Shown here: positions 16,912-24,443 of the stretch, piece by piece | Numbering within the stretch: the first letter of the stretch is position 1 | Layout: each line of letters opens with the position of its first letter | Assembly (NCBI RefSeq): GCF_000340965.1 | Contig: NZ_ANAY01000006.1 | Span: forward strand, 1-64,000 | Origin: Nocardiopsis kunsanensis DSM 44524 | GTDB lineage: Bacteria > Actinomycetota > Actinomycetes > Streptosporangiales > Streptosporangiaceae | Length of the DNA: 64,000 nucleotides | Direction: 5' to 3' | Translations under genes and position numbers: made by a program | Notes under the pieces: model-generated | Told to the model about the DNA's origin: nothing | The model's input: the letters and a program-made list of their open reading frames with translations, nothing else | The model's database searches: none

Positions 16912-18918
16912 ATGACCAATACCATCACCGGCTCCTCCCATGTCGCAGTGCAGGCGCGAGACGTGCACGGCAACGTCCACGTCCAGTATCCGAACCCTGC
17001 CCCGCCAGTGCCCCGGCAGCTTCCGGCCCGCCGCCTGTTCGTGGATCGGGAGCGCATCACCGCCTACCTCGATCAGGCCTGGGCCGTCCGTCACGGGCCG
17101 CTCTGGGTCGGGGTGGAGGGCCCCTCCGGGATCGGTAAGACAGCCGTGGCTGTGGAGTGGGCAGCCCGGCACGCATGGCCGAACGGGTGTTTGCATGCGG
17201 ACCTGTCCCGTACAGGGCCGGAGGCCGTGCTTCGGGGATGGCTACACGCGCTCGGACATCCGCACCTGCCCGAGGACCCTGCACAGGTAGAAGCGCTATG
17301 GCGCACCCTCACCGCCGACAAGCACCTGTTCGTCCTGATCGATAACGCCACCCCCGAGGATGCCGCCGTTCTGTTCCCGGTCGGCGATGAATGTGCCGGG
17401 CTCGCCACGGCGCAGGCACAACTCTGGGGACTGGTCGCTCACGGAGGCCGGTGTATCCACATGCCACCCCTGGATCCCCAAGCCACGACCGCGCTCATCC
17501 ACGGGCTACTCGACGACCCCCCGCCCACCCCGGTCCTGGAGGCCGCTGTAGCTACCACTGGCGGACTCCCCCTCGCAGCGACCCTCACCGCCGCCTACCT
17601 CGCAGAGCACACGAATCCGCGCTTCACCCCCCAGGAGGAACACGTGACCGCACACGTCGACCGGCTGCTCGATGCGTTGCCCGACACCACCGCACGGGCC
17701 GCCACCTACCTCGCCATGCACCCCGGGCACCTCACCAACCCATGTACTGCTGCCTTGCTCGACGTAGTCCCCGAGGAAGCCGCCCGCGTGCTGGCTGCCC
17801 TCACCGAGGCCGGGGTCCTCCAGCGCACCGAGGATGACCGGTGGTCGGTCCACGATCAGGTCCGTCCCGCCCTGATCCAGCGCGCCACGACCGACGACCG
17901 CGTCCAGGGGGTGGGCCGGATTGCCAGGTACTACCGGCTGAGGTCCGCGGCCGTGGAGGACCACCTCAACCCGTGGCGATACCGCATCGACAACGAGGCT
18001 GCCGGGCTGGCACGCAACGCTCAACGGGAGCAAGGGACGGTGTGGTTCACGACCGAGGGAGAGGCGCTGGCCTGGGCTGACGCCGAACTTCCCACCTTGC
18101 TCCCCGTCGTGGAGATGCTTGCCGACCTGCTCCGGCCCGAGGCCTGGCAGCTGGCCGACCTGCTGGGCACCTACTTCAACCGACGCCGTCCACTGGAGGT
18201 CAGCCGCCCCCTGTTCGCCGCGTCCCTGCGGGCCGCCCAAGAGCTGGAGAACCCAGCCGCCGTGGGCATCGTGCACCGCCGCCTCGCCTTGGTCGCGGAA
18301 ACCCCTGAGCAGAAGCTGGAGCACGCCCAAGCCGCTCTGGACGCATACGAGGCCGCCGGGCACCGAGCGGGTATCGCCACGGGCCACGAAGGGCTCGGTG
18401 ACGCCTACCTCGACCTGGGTGATGTCGACCGGGCGGTCTGGCATCTGCGCGAGTCCGTGCGGCTCCATGGACAGCGCGGCCATCGGCGAGGGTTGTCCAT
18501 GCAGCTCCGCAAACTCGCGGAGGGCCTCTCCGCCCAAGGCACCCACGGACAGGCCTTGGAACTGGTTGTCCGCGCTCACCGGACCCAGGCCGGCTTGGAG
18601 GTTCCGGACCGGTATCAGATGGCCCGCAGCGCGTCGGCTCTGATCGAGGTCTCCCTTGCCCACGCCGCAGAGGAGGACCGGGTACTGACCGTGGGCGAAC
18701 GGTCCGCACTGCTGATGATCGCCCAGACCGGTGTGGCCCAGATGAGCGAGGACGGGGCTCTGCACCGCCAGGCGCAGATGCACGAGAAGGTCGCCACCCT
18801 CACCACCGATCCTGAGCACGAGCGCGCCGAACTCCACGCGGCATTGGCCCTACACGAGCAGCTCGGTCACCCCGACGCCAGCAGGGTCCGTTCTCAGCTC
18901 GACGTGCTCTCTTCGTGA
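16912..18918 (+). CDS. STAND (NB-ARC-like) ATPase with C-terminal TPR-like repeats
   Basis: 668 residues from ATG 16912. The first 25 residues (ITGSSHVAVQARDVHGNVHV) match a short leader typical of actinobacterial STAND proteins, thought to be an effector-recruiting tag. Walker A is GPSGIGKT (Lys76) and a Walker B-like HLFVLIDN lies near 140. A winged-helix segment follows (about 300-325, HDQVRPALI), then helical repeats to the end with TPR-like AxxHRRLALV and GLGDAYLDLGDVDRAVWHLRES. STAND proteins are signal-triggered switches, in regulation or anti-phage defence. No enzymatic effector domain is fused and no partner is coupled, so regulator versus defence cannot be decided. Confidence 0.8.
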   Translation: MTNTITGSSHVAVQARDVHGNVHVQYPNPAPPVPRQLPARRLFVDRERITAYLDQAWAVRHGPLWVGVEGPSGIGKTAVAVEWAARHAWPNGCLHADLSRTGPEAVLRGWLHALGHPHLPEDPAQVEALWRTLTADKHLFVLIDNATPEDAAVLFPVGDECAGLATAQAQLWGLVAHGGRCIHMPPLDPQATTALIHGLLDDPPPTPVLEAAVATTGGLPLAATLTAAYLAEHTNPRFTPQEEHVTAHVDRLLDALPDTTARAATYLAMHPGHLTNPCTAALLDVVPEEAARVLAALTEAGVLQRTEDDRWSVHDQVRPALIQRATTDDRVQGVGRIARYYRLRSAAVEDHLNPWRYRIDNEAAGLARNAQREQGTVWFTTEGEALAWADAELPTLLPVVEMLADLLRPEAWQLADLLGTYFNRRRPLEVSRPLFAASLRAAQELENPAAVGIVHRRLALVAETPEQKLEHAQAALDAYEAAGHRAGIATGHEGLGDAYLDLGDVDRAVWHLRESVRLHGQRGHRRGLSMQLRKLAEGLSAQGTHGQALELVVRAHRTQAGLEVPDRYQMARSASALIEVSLAHAAEEDRVLTVGERSALLMIAQTGVAQMSEDGALHRQAQMHEKVATLTTDPEHERAELHAALALHEQLGHPDASRVRSQLDVLSS

Positions 18919-19092
18919 CTGACGGAGCCTGTACAGGCCCGGCCAGCGAGCCAGTCGGTCAGTCCGGCCACGGGCGGTGCCTCCACGCCGCCCTGAAGCC
19001 GCTGGGAATCACCCGCGAGATCCGACCGCCCCGACGAATAGGGCTCCACGCTGCGTCTCGTTATTTCCCGGGCATGAATAATCAGGGCGACC

Positions 19093-19122
19093 TTGACTCT
19101 TATTTATTTCGAAATCTAAGGT
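19093..19122 (+). promoter_or_regulatory. Candidate promoter TTGACT-N18-TAAGGT
   Basis: The -35-like TTGACT is at 19093-19098 and a TAnnnT -10 at 19117-19122, inside the only AT-rich patch of this gap and 35 bases ahead of the GTG at 19157. It would drive the three-gene set 19157-20720. The rest of the 18919-19156 gap shows nothing recognisable. Confidence 0.45.
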
Positions 19123-19156
19123 AAATTACTGCCGCGCTCGACGGAAAGAGGAATTC

Positions 19157-19348
19157 GTGGCTATGAAAAAGATCGCCGGCGACTGCAACCGCGATGACTG
19201 CCCGGCCATCTACACCTCGGGGGGCGAGGTCGTCGTCCAGGGCATGCTCCTGACCGCCACCGAGGGGATGAGCTTCTCCGAAGGAGAGGTCGCCGTGACC
19301 ATTCCCCGGCACCTGATCGAGGAGGCCGCACGTGCTCTTGGACGGTGA
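19157..19348 (+). CDS. Small conserved-type protein linked to DUF6879/XRE pairs
   Basis: 63 residues from GTG 19157, behind an AGAGGA site; ATG 19163 is the alternative. It has two Cys (GDCNRDDCP), a strand-rich middle and a helical end (PRHLIEEAARALG). No function is known to me. Similar short genes sit in front of DUF6879 and XRE/DUF5753 genes in actinobacteria, and here its end overlaps the DUF6879 start by 17 bases, which supports it as a real gene of that set. Confidence 0.65.
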   Translation: MAMKKIAGDCNRDDCPAIYTSGGEVVVQGMLLTATEGMSFSEGEVAVTIPRHLIEEAARALGR

Positions 19349-19856
19349 GGACTGGAGCCGGTTCGTCCACTCCTTTCAGCACGAGCGGTTCCGGCTCGAG
19401 ACCCGGCCCGGCTACACGGTGCCCGAGGAGGAGGAAGAGCTGCGTCGATGGCGGTCCGGCGAGGAGCGCCCCGCAGCGGAACTGCACACCGACCCCTACC
19501 TGGTGAAAGTCCGAGGCCATGCTCGCGCGGGTCGCAGGATGCGACGGGTCCACACCGTCACCAGCCCCCTGAACGAACACCTGAGGTTCCAGTGCGAGTG
19601 GGGGTATGCCTTCAGCGTCCAAGCCGGTGAAGAGGTACACCTGCTCGACTTCACCACGACCCCCGACCCGGGTCTGCCCGCCCAGGACTTCTGGCTGCTC
19701 GACGATGAACACATCGTCCTGATGCACTACGCTGCCGACGGCACCCAGTTGGGCAGGGAACTGTTGGAGAACACCGACCCCGCCCCCTACGTGCGGTACA
19801 AGAACCTGGCGCTGGAGCACGCCATGCCCCTCACCGAGTACTACAAGGTCGGCTGA
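19332..19856 (+). CDS. DUF6879-family protein
   Basis: 174 residues from GTG 19332, inside the end of the small upstream gene. Features of the family are visible: LLDGEDWSRFVHSFQHERFRLE at the N-terminus, an acidic linker (VPEEEEEL), then WG and FTTTPDP and a FWLLDDEHIVLMHY strand pair in the second half. Cytoplasmic. The biochemical role is not established; in related loci it accompanies an XRE regulator as a possible toxin-antitoxin-like or developmental regulatory pair. It ends immediately before the next start. Confidence 0.75.
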   Translation: MLLDGEDWSRFVHSFQHERFRLETRPGYTVPEEEEELRRWRSGEERPAAELHTDPYLVKVRGHARAGRRMRRVHTVTSPLNEHLRFQCEWGYAFSVQAGEEVHLLDFTTTPDPGLPAQDFWLLDDEHIVLMHYAADGTQLGRELLENTDPAPYVRYKNLALEHAMPLTEYYKVG

Positions 19857-20720
19857 TTGACCCTGGAGCCTGCCCACACCGGCCAGCAGCGCGACGATCT
19901 CGCCGAAGCACTCCGAAGGCTACGTCGTGCTGCTGGCCTGACCGGTGCCCGCCTCGCTGCGCACGCCGGCATGAGCCAGGCCAAGATCAGCAAGATCGAG
20001 AACGGACGCATCCGCCCCTCGGTCACCGACGTCGAGCACATCCTCACCGCGCTCGGCTTCCCGCTCCAGAGCGCGGACAGTATCCGTCTTCTGGACCTGG
20101 CCCGAGCAGCCAACTCCGACTACCAAGGGTTTCGCACGGCGCTCCAACGGGGGCTCGGTGAGGCCCAGCGCGATCTGGCGGCGATCGAGTCCAGGGCAAA
20201 ACGGATCCGCTTCTTCCTGCCCTGCATGATCACCGGCCTGCTCCAAACCCCCGAATACGCACGCCAGACCCTGTCGCATCCGCTCGTGAGCCGCGGGGCC
20301 GAGTGGGAGAGCGCTCTCGCCCGCCGCCTCGAACGGCAGCAGGCCCTCCACGAGCAAGCACCCCAGTTCGAGTTCGTCCTCACCGAGGCGGCGCTGCGTT
20401 TTCCGCTGTGCGGCCCATCGGTGATGGCGTTGCAGATGGACCGTATCCGTTCACTGACCTACCTGGACACGGTGGACATCCGGGTGGTCCCCGCCCATCC
20501 TCCAGTTCAGGTTCCGAGCGGCCCTCTGAACGGTTTCACCCTCTACGACGACCGCCTGGTCACCATCGAGGTCCACACCGGCAAGCTCGCGCTGCGCGAT
20601 CCCAAGGACATCGCTTACAGTCGCGAGATCTTCGACTTCTTCCAGGAACACGCACTCGACCCCCACCACACTCGGACATTCCTCGAAGAACTCGCCCAGG
20701 AGTTCCGCCGACACGCGTAA
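19857..20720 (+). CDS. XRE-family regulator with DUF5753 (Scr1-type)
   Basis: 287 residues, reading from TTG 19857 directly after the DUF6879 stop, with AAGG eight bases before it. The HTH is at about 17-65 (LRRLRRAAGLTGARLAAHA, then SQAKISKIENGRIRPS). The C-terminal DUF5753 region (about 100-280) shows FLPCMITGLLQTPEYAR, RLERQQAL and a FDFFQEHAL end. Such proteins act as antitoxin-like or developmental regulators in actinomycetes. It lies 112 bases ahead of the lanthipeptide precursor, so it may regulate that cluster, though it belongs structurally to the DUF6879 set. Confidence 0.88.
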   Translation: MTLEPAHTGQQRDDLAEALRRLRRAAGLTGARLAAHAGMSQAKISKIENGRIRPSVTDVEHILTALGFPLQSADSIRLLDLARAANSDYQGFRTALQRGLGEAQRDLAAIESRAKRIRFFLPCMITGLLQTPEYARQTLSHPLVSRGAEWESALARRLERQQALHEQAPQFEFVLTEAALRFPLCGPSVMALQMDRIRSLTYLDTVDIRVVPAHPPVQVPSGPLNGFTLYDDRLVTIEVHTGKLALRDPKDIAYSREIFDFFQEHALDPHHTRTFLEELAQEFRRHA

Positions 20721-20764
20721 ACGGACATTCCGTAGCGTGAATTTATTCTCAGGCGAGAAACCCC

Positions 20765-20793
20765 TTCAAGACCACTCCCAGTGTTCCTAGTCT
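20765..20793 (+). promoter_or_regulatory. Weak promoter candidate for the lanthipeptide precursor
   Basis: TTCAAG at 20765-20770 and TAGTCT at 20788-20793, 17 bases apart, 40 bases ahead of the precursor ATG. The -10 fits TAnnnT; the -35 is poor, so an activator may be needed. Confidence 0.28.
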
Positions 20794-20832
20794 TTCCCGT
20801 GCCCCACTTTCCTCTCGACCATGGAGGCACGA

Positions 20833-21000
20833 ATGCAGTCTGCACCTCGGACCGAGCAGCCGCAGGTGAGCTCCGCTACGCCTTTCGCCTTGGACATCCG
20901 TCTGATCGAGCAGAGCGACACAGCGCCCCTGATCAATCTCACCGACGACGGTTGCGGAAGTTCCTGCCCCTCCGCCTGTACCACCAGCACGTCGGACTGA
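20833..21000 (+). CDS. FxLD-family class I lanthipeptide precursor
   Basis: 55 residues, below usual gene-calling size. ATG 20833 is preceded by GGAGG with a five-base spacer; an in-frame ATG at 20821 is possible but lacks such a site. The leader carries the family motif FALD at 18-21. The core has Cys41, Cys45 and Cys49 and many Ser/Thr (Thr37, Ser43, Ser44, Ser47, Thr50, Thr51, Ser52, Thr53, Ser54) for dehydration and lanthionine rings. Asp39-Gly40 is an ideal succinimide/isoaspartate site for the methyltransferase of this cluster. Leader cleavage site unknown; no protease is encoded nearby. Confidence 0.88.
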   Translation: MQSAPRTEQPQVSSATPFALDIRLIEQSDTAPLINLTDDGCGSSCPSACTTSTSD

Positions 21001-21019
21001 GTACGAGGGCCACGAGGTT

Positions 21020-21046
21020 GGTCCGCTCCTCGCACGGGAGCGGACC
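21020..21046 (+). promoter_or_regulatory. Hairpin between precursor and LanB genes
   Basis: Perfect 10-bp arms 21020-21029 and 21037-21046 with a seven-base loop, 20 bases after the precursor stop and 20 bases before the LanB start. It would act as a leaky terminator or RNA-stabilising hairpin, giving more precursor than enzyme, a common arrangement in lanthipeptide operons. Confidence 0.5.
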
Positions 21047-21066
21047 GCGATCAGACGGGAGGGCAC

Positions 21067-23202
21067 ATGGGCGAGCGCGGCAGGTCCGAGTGGCGAGTCA
21101 CCGGCCGACCGATGGTGCGTGCGGGCCTCCTGCGCCTCCCGGAGATCGAGGACCCCGACCTGTCGAGCTCGGACGTCCCGGCATGGGTGGAGTGGCTCCG
21201 GCGGGTGTGGCACTCTCCCGGGTTCGCCGAGGCCATCAGTCACGCTTCCACCGACCTGGACCGATCCGTCACCACGCTCCTGGCGGCCGGACCCGACAGC
21301 GTCGACGTCCGAAAGGCCCGCAAGACCGTCCGGGCCGTGCTGGGCTACGTCGTGCGTTGCCGACACCGCACCACCCCCTTCGGGTTGATCGCCGGCGTCG
21401 CCTCCGGCAACTTCGCTGACTCCTCCGGTGCCCGGTTCGGCGAGGACCACTGGTACTTCCTACAACCGGGTGGGGCGTGGGTGCGTGAGGTCGCCGACCA
21501 GAGGAGCGCGCTGCCCGAGGTGCGCGCCAACGCTTGTGTCGTGGCCGCGCACTCCGTGGTGCTCCAGGGCGACGAGGTGGTCGTACCGCAGTGCGGGCGG
21601 CCGGACCATGCCCGCTCGGACGAGGCGCGCATCAAAGCCACCCCGGAGGTACTGCACGCACTCGAGCGGGCTCGCCGCCCTGTCCGTTGGGGTGCACTGG
21701 TCGAGTCCGTGTGTTCACTCCATCCCGACGCCCCCGCGCAGGAGGCCGAGGACATGGTCCTTCAGATGGTGCGGGCCGGTGCGTTGATGACGGACCTGAG
21801 CCCGTCCCAGACCGAGGCGGATCCCCTGCGCCACCTGGCACGGGGAGCCCGCCCGGCCCCGGAAGGCCTCCGCCTTGAGCAAACCGCGGATTTGTTGGCT
21901 GTGTGCAATCGTGCGGGCGCCTCCTGGGACCGGATGCACAAGGTCAGCGAAGAGCTGGCCTCGATCTCCGGTACACAGTCGATCGGGGTGGACGCCCTCG
22001 CGGATGTGAAGGTCGATCTTCCCCCGTCGGTCACAAGCGCAGCCGAGCACGCCGCGCACCTGTTGGCTGCCCTGTCCGCTCACCCGGAGGGGCTTCCCGT
22101 CTGGGAGGGGTACCGTGAACGCTTCGTCGACCGCTACCACGGCTCCCTCGTGCCGGTCAGGGAACTCCTCCATCCGGAACACGGGTTGGGTCCCCCTCCC
22201 GGTTACGGTGCACCCGCTCGGAACATCACGACCGAGCGGGACCGGCGACTCCTCGCCTTGGCGCAGGAGGCCGCCCTGCGTGGGGCCGCAGAAGTCGTCC
22301 TGGACGATCAGCTCCTCCACGACCTGGCACCCGGTACTCGGGCGAGCCCTCCCGACCACACCGAGCTTCACCTGCGCGTGGACTCACCCTCGCCGGCGGC
22401 GTTGGACAGCGGCCGGTTCGGTCTGGCGGTGCTGGGTGCCTCCCGAGGCATGTACACCATGGCCGGGCGGTTCATCGGCCTGACCGGCCAGTGCGCGCAC
22501 GCCCGGCGAGCCTTCCACGGGGTGGGGCGAGCTCTGCCGGTCCAGCTCTCGTTCCCGCCGAAGCGGGCCTCGGACGCCCACGTCGCCCGCACGCCCCAGC
22601 TGTTGGAGCACGTGCTCCACGTGGACGAGTTCCCCTGGACCGCTGGGGCGTTGACCCCGGACGGTCTCGCAGTCGGTGACGACGGTGAGGAGCTTTTCCT
22701 TTGGTCCAGGCGCCTGCAACGTCGGGTCGAACCGGTGGTTCCGCACTCCTTGAACTGGGTCCACGCACCTGCGATGGCCCGTTTCTTGGCCGAACTGCCC
22801 CGGGCCGGCCGCGCCGTACTGACCGGCTTCGACTGGGGCCTGGCCCGTGATCTGCCCTTCGTGCCGCGTCTTCGGTCGGGCCGGCTCGTGCTCTCCCATG
22901 CACGGTGGCGGGTGCGGGCCGCCGATCTTCCACGGGCCGACCGACCGTGGAACGAGTGGAAGAAGGCATGGCAGTCCTGGTCCCGAGGCCGTGGCCTGCC
23001 CCGGAGGGTCGAGCTGGGTGCCGGTGACCAACGCCTACGCCTGGACCTGGCACATCCGGGCCATCTCCACCTGCTTCGTTCACACCTGAGGTCCCAAAGC
23101 CGTGCGGTCCTGACCGAAGCCCCGTCGGAGAACTCCCACGGGTGGTCCCACGGACGCCCCGTGGACGTCCTGCTGCAACTCGTCCGAGGGGGTACAGCGT
23201 GA
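21067..23202 (+). CDS. lanB: Lanthipeptide dehydratase, glutamylation part (LanB N-terminal type)
   Basis: 711 residues from ATG 21067 with GGGAGG four bases upstream. It matches the large lantibiotic-dehydratase domain: RCRHRTTPFGLIAGVASG near residue 100 is the classic signature, with ITTERDRRLLALA and LVPVRELL further in and FPPKRASDAHVARTPQ in the later half. Class I LanB enzymes use glutamyl-tRNA to activate Ser/Thr; the glutamate-elimination domain is missing here and is supplied by the downstream fusion protein, as usual for split LanBs of the FxLD type. It overlaps the LanC gene by four bases. Confidence 0.9.
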   Translation: MGERGRSEWRVTGRPMVRAGLLRLPEIEDPDLSSSDVPAWVEWLRRVWHSPGFAEAISHASTDLDRSVTTLLAAGPDSVDVRKARKTVRAVLGYVVRCRHRTTPFGLIAGVASGNFADSSGARFGEDHWYFLQPGGAWVREVADQRSALPEVRANACVVAAHSVVLQGDEVVVPQCGRPDHARSDEARIKATPEVLHALERARRPVRWGALVESVCSLHPDAPAQEAEDMVLQMVRAGALMTDLSPSQTEADPLRHLARGARPAPEGLRLEQTADLLAVCNRAGASWDRMHKVSEELASISGTQSIGVDALADVKVDLPPSVTSAAEHAAHLLAALSAHPEGLPVWEGYRERFVDRYHGSLVPVRELLHPEHGLGPPPGYGAPARNITTERDRRLLALAQEAALRGAAEVVLDDQLLHDLAPGTRASPPDHTELHLRVDSPSPAALDSGRFGLAVLGASRGMYTMAGRFIGLTGQCAHARRAFHGVGRALPVQLSFPPKRASDAHVARTPQLLEHVLHVDEFPWTAGALTPDGLAVGDDGEELFLWSRRLQRRVEPVVPHSLNWVHAPAMARFLAELPRAGRAVLTGFDWGLARDLPFVPRLRSGRLVLSHARWRVRAADLPRADRPWNEWKKAWQSWSRGRGLPRRVELGAGDQRLRLDLAHPGHLHLLRSHLRSQSRAVLTEAPSENSHGWSHGRPVDVLLQLVRGGTA

Positions 23203-24443
23203 CGAGCACTGATGTCGAACACGCCTCGGCCGTGGCCGCGCACATCGCCGAACGGCTGGCCACTCCCGAGCAGGCGCGGTATTGGGCCGGTGACAGCTGG
23301 TGGCCCCAGTCCCTGGCCCACGGCGCGCTCGGCGTGGCCCTGTTGCACATCGAACGCGCCCGCACCGGGGAAGGGCCGTGGGAGCGAGCGCAGACGTGGT
23401 TGGAATGTGCCGTGGCCGAGGGGGTGGATGCCTCGCCGGCCGCCCACCTGTACTACGGGGCCCCGGCGCTCGCCTTCGTACTGGAGCGCGCACACCAGGT
23501 GCGGCCTTCCTCAGGTCCTGACCACGAGCGGCTTCAGACGGCCGTGACACACCTCGTGCGCGATCGTGTGGGCGAGACCGAACACGCACGCGCCACGCGA
23601 GGGCTGCCGGTTCTGGCCGAGTTCGACACGATCCGTGGACTGAGCGGGCTCGGCGCACTGCTCTTGAGCGGCTGCGGGCCGATGCCGCTGGTTCAGAGGG
23701 TGCTGTCCTACCTGGTGTCGGTGACAGAGCCAGCCGACGTCGACGGAGTCCAGGTGCCGGGGTGGTGGGCCCCGGTCGGCCCCGCAGGTACCGAGGACCC
23801 GGCCTTCGCGGGCGGGCACGCCAACACCGGGATCGCGCACGGGATCTGTGGGCCGCTGATCCTGCTCTCGCGCGCGTTGGTCCGGGGCATCGAGGTCCCC
23901 GGACAGGTGGAGGCCATCGATCGCATCCTGGCGTGGCTGGACCGGTGGGAGCAGACCGGCGCGGAAGGTACGTGGTGGCCGTACTGGGTCACCCTCGAGC
24001 ACCTACGCGGAGAATCCCTGAGGGGCCCGCAGCGTCCGTCCTGGTGTTACGGCGCAGCCGGGATCGCCTATGCCCAATCCGTCGCCGCGTCCGCCCTGGG
24101 TGATGAAGCTCGTTCGCGGGCCGCCGACCAAGTGCTCACACGGGTTCTCACCCGCCTGCCGCAAGAGCAGGCGATCGTGGACCACTCGCTGTGCCACGGC
24201 CAGGCCGGTCTCGCGATCCTCGCCCGAGCCAGTAGTCACTCCGCCCCTCCCCCACTGTTTCCGGAGCTTGCGCATGCCGCGCCGGACGTAACGGCCGAGA
24301 AGCTGCTGGCCACGTCCGGCATCGGCCTGTTGGAAGGAGCCGCGGGTACCGGGCTGGCCCTGCACACCCTGTCCCGCTCTTCCTCCGTGGGGTGGGCGGG
24401 CTTCCTCCTGCTCGAGGACGAGGAGCACGACCGTGCAGCATGA
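23199..24443 (+). CDS. lanC: Lanthionine synthetase C-family cyclase (LanC)
   Basis: 414 residues from GTG 23199, overlapping the LanB stop. The zinc ligands are present: Cys283 in SWCYGAAG, and Cys332-His333 in LCHGQAG. The family HG motif appears as NTGIAHGICGP near 210-219. It catalyses addition of Cys thiols to dehydroalanine/dehydrobutyrine to form (methyl)lanthionine rings. It overlaps the following gene by 11 bases, so the cluster is one coupled transcript. Confidence 0.9.
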   Translation: MTSTDVEHASAVAAHIAERLATPEQARYWAGDSWWPQSLAHGALGVALLHIERARTGEGPWERAQTWLECAVAEGVDASPAAHLYYGAPALAFVLERAHQVRPSSGPDHERLQTAVTHLVRDRVGETEHARATRGLPVLAEFDTIRGLSGLGALLLSGCGPMPLVQRVLSYLVSVTEPADVDGVQVPGWWAPVGPAGTEDPAFAGGHANTGIAHGICGPLILLSRALVRGIEVPGQVEAIDRILAWLDRWEQTGAEGTWWPYWVTLEHLRGESLRGPQRPSWCYGAAGIAYAQSVAASALGDEARSRAADQVLTRVLTRLPQEQAIVDHSLCHGQAGLAILARASSHSAPPPLFPELAHAAPDVTAEKLLATSGIGLLEGAAGTGLALHTLSRSSSVGWAGFLLLEDEEHDRAA

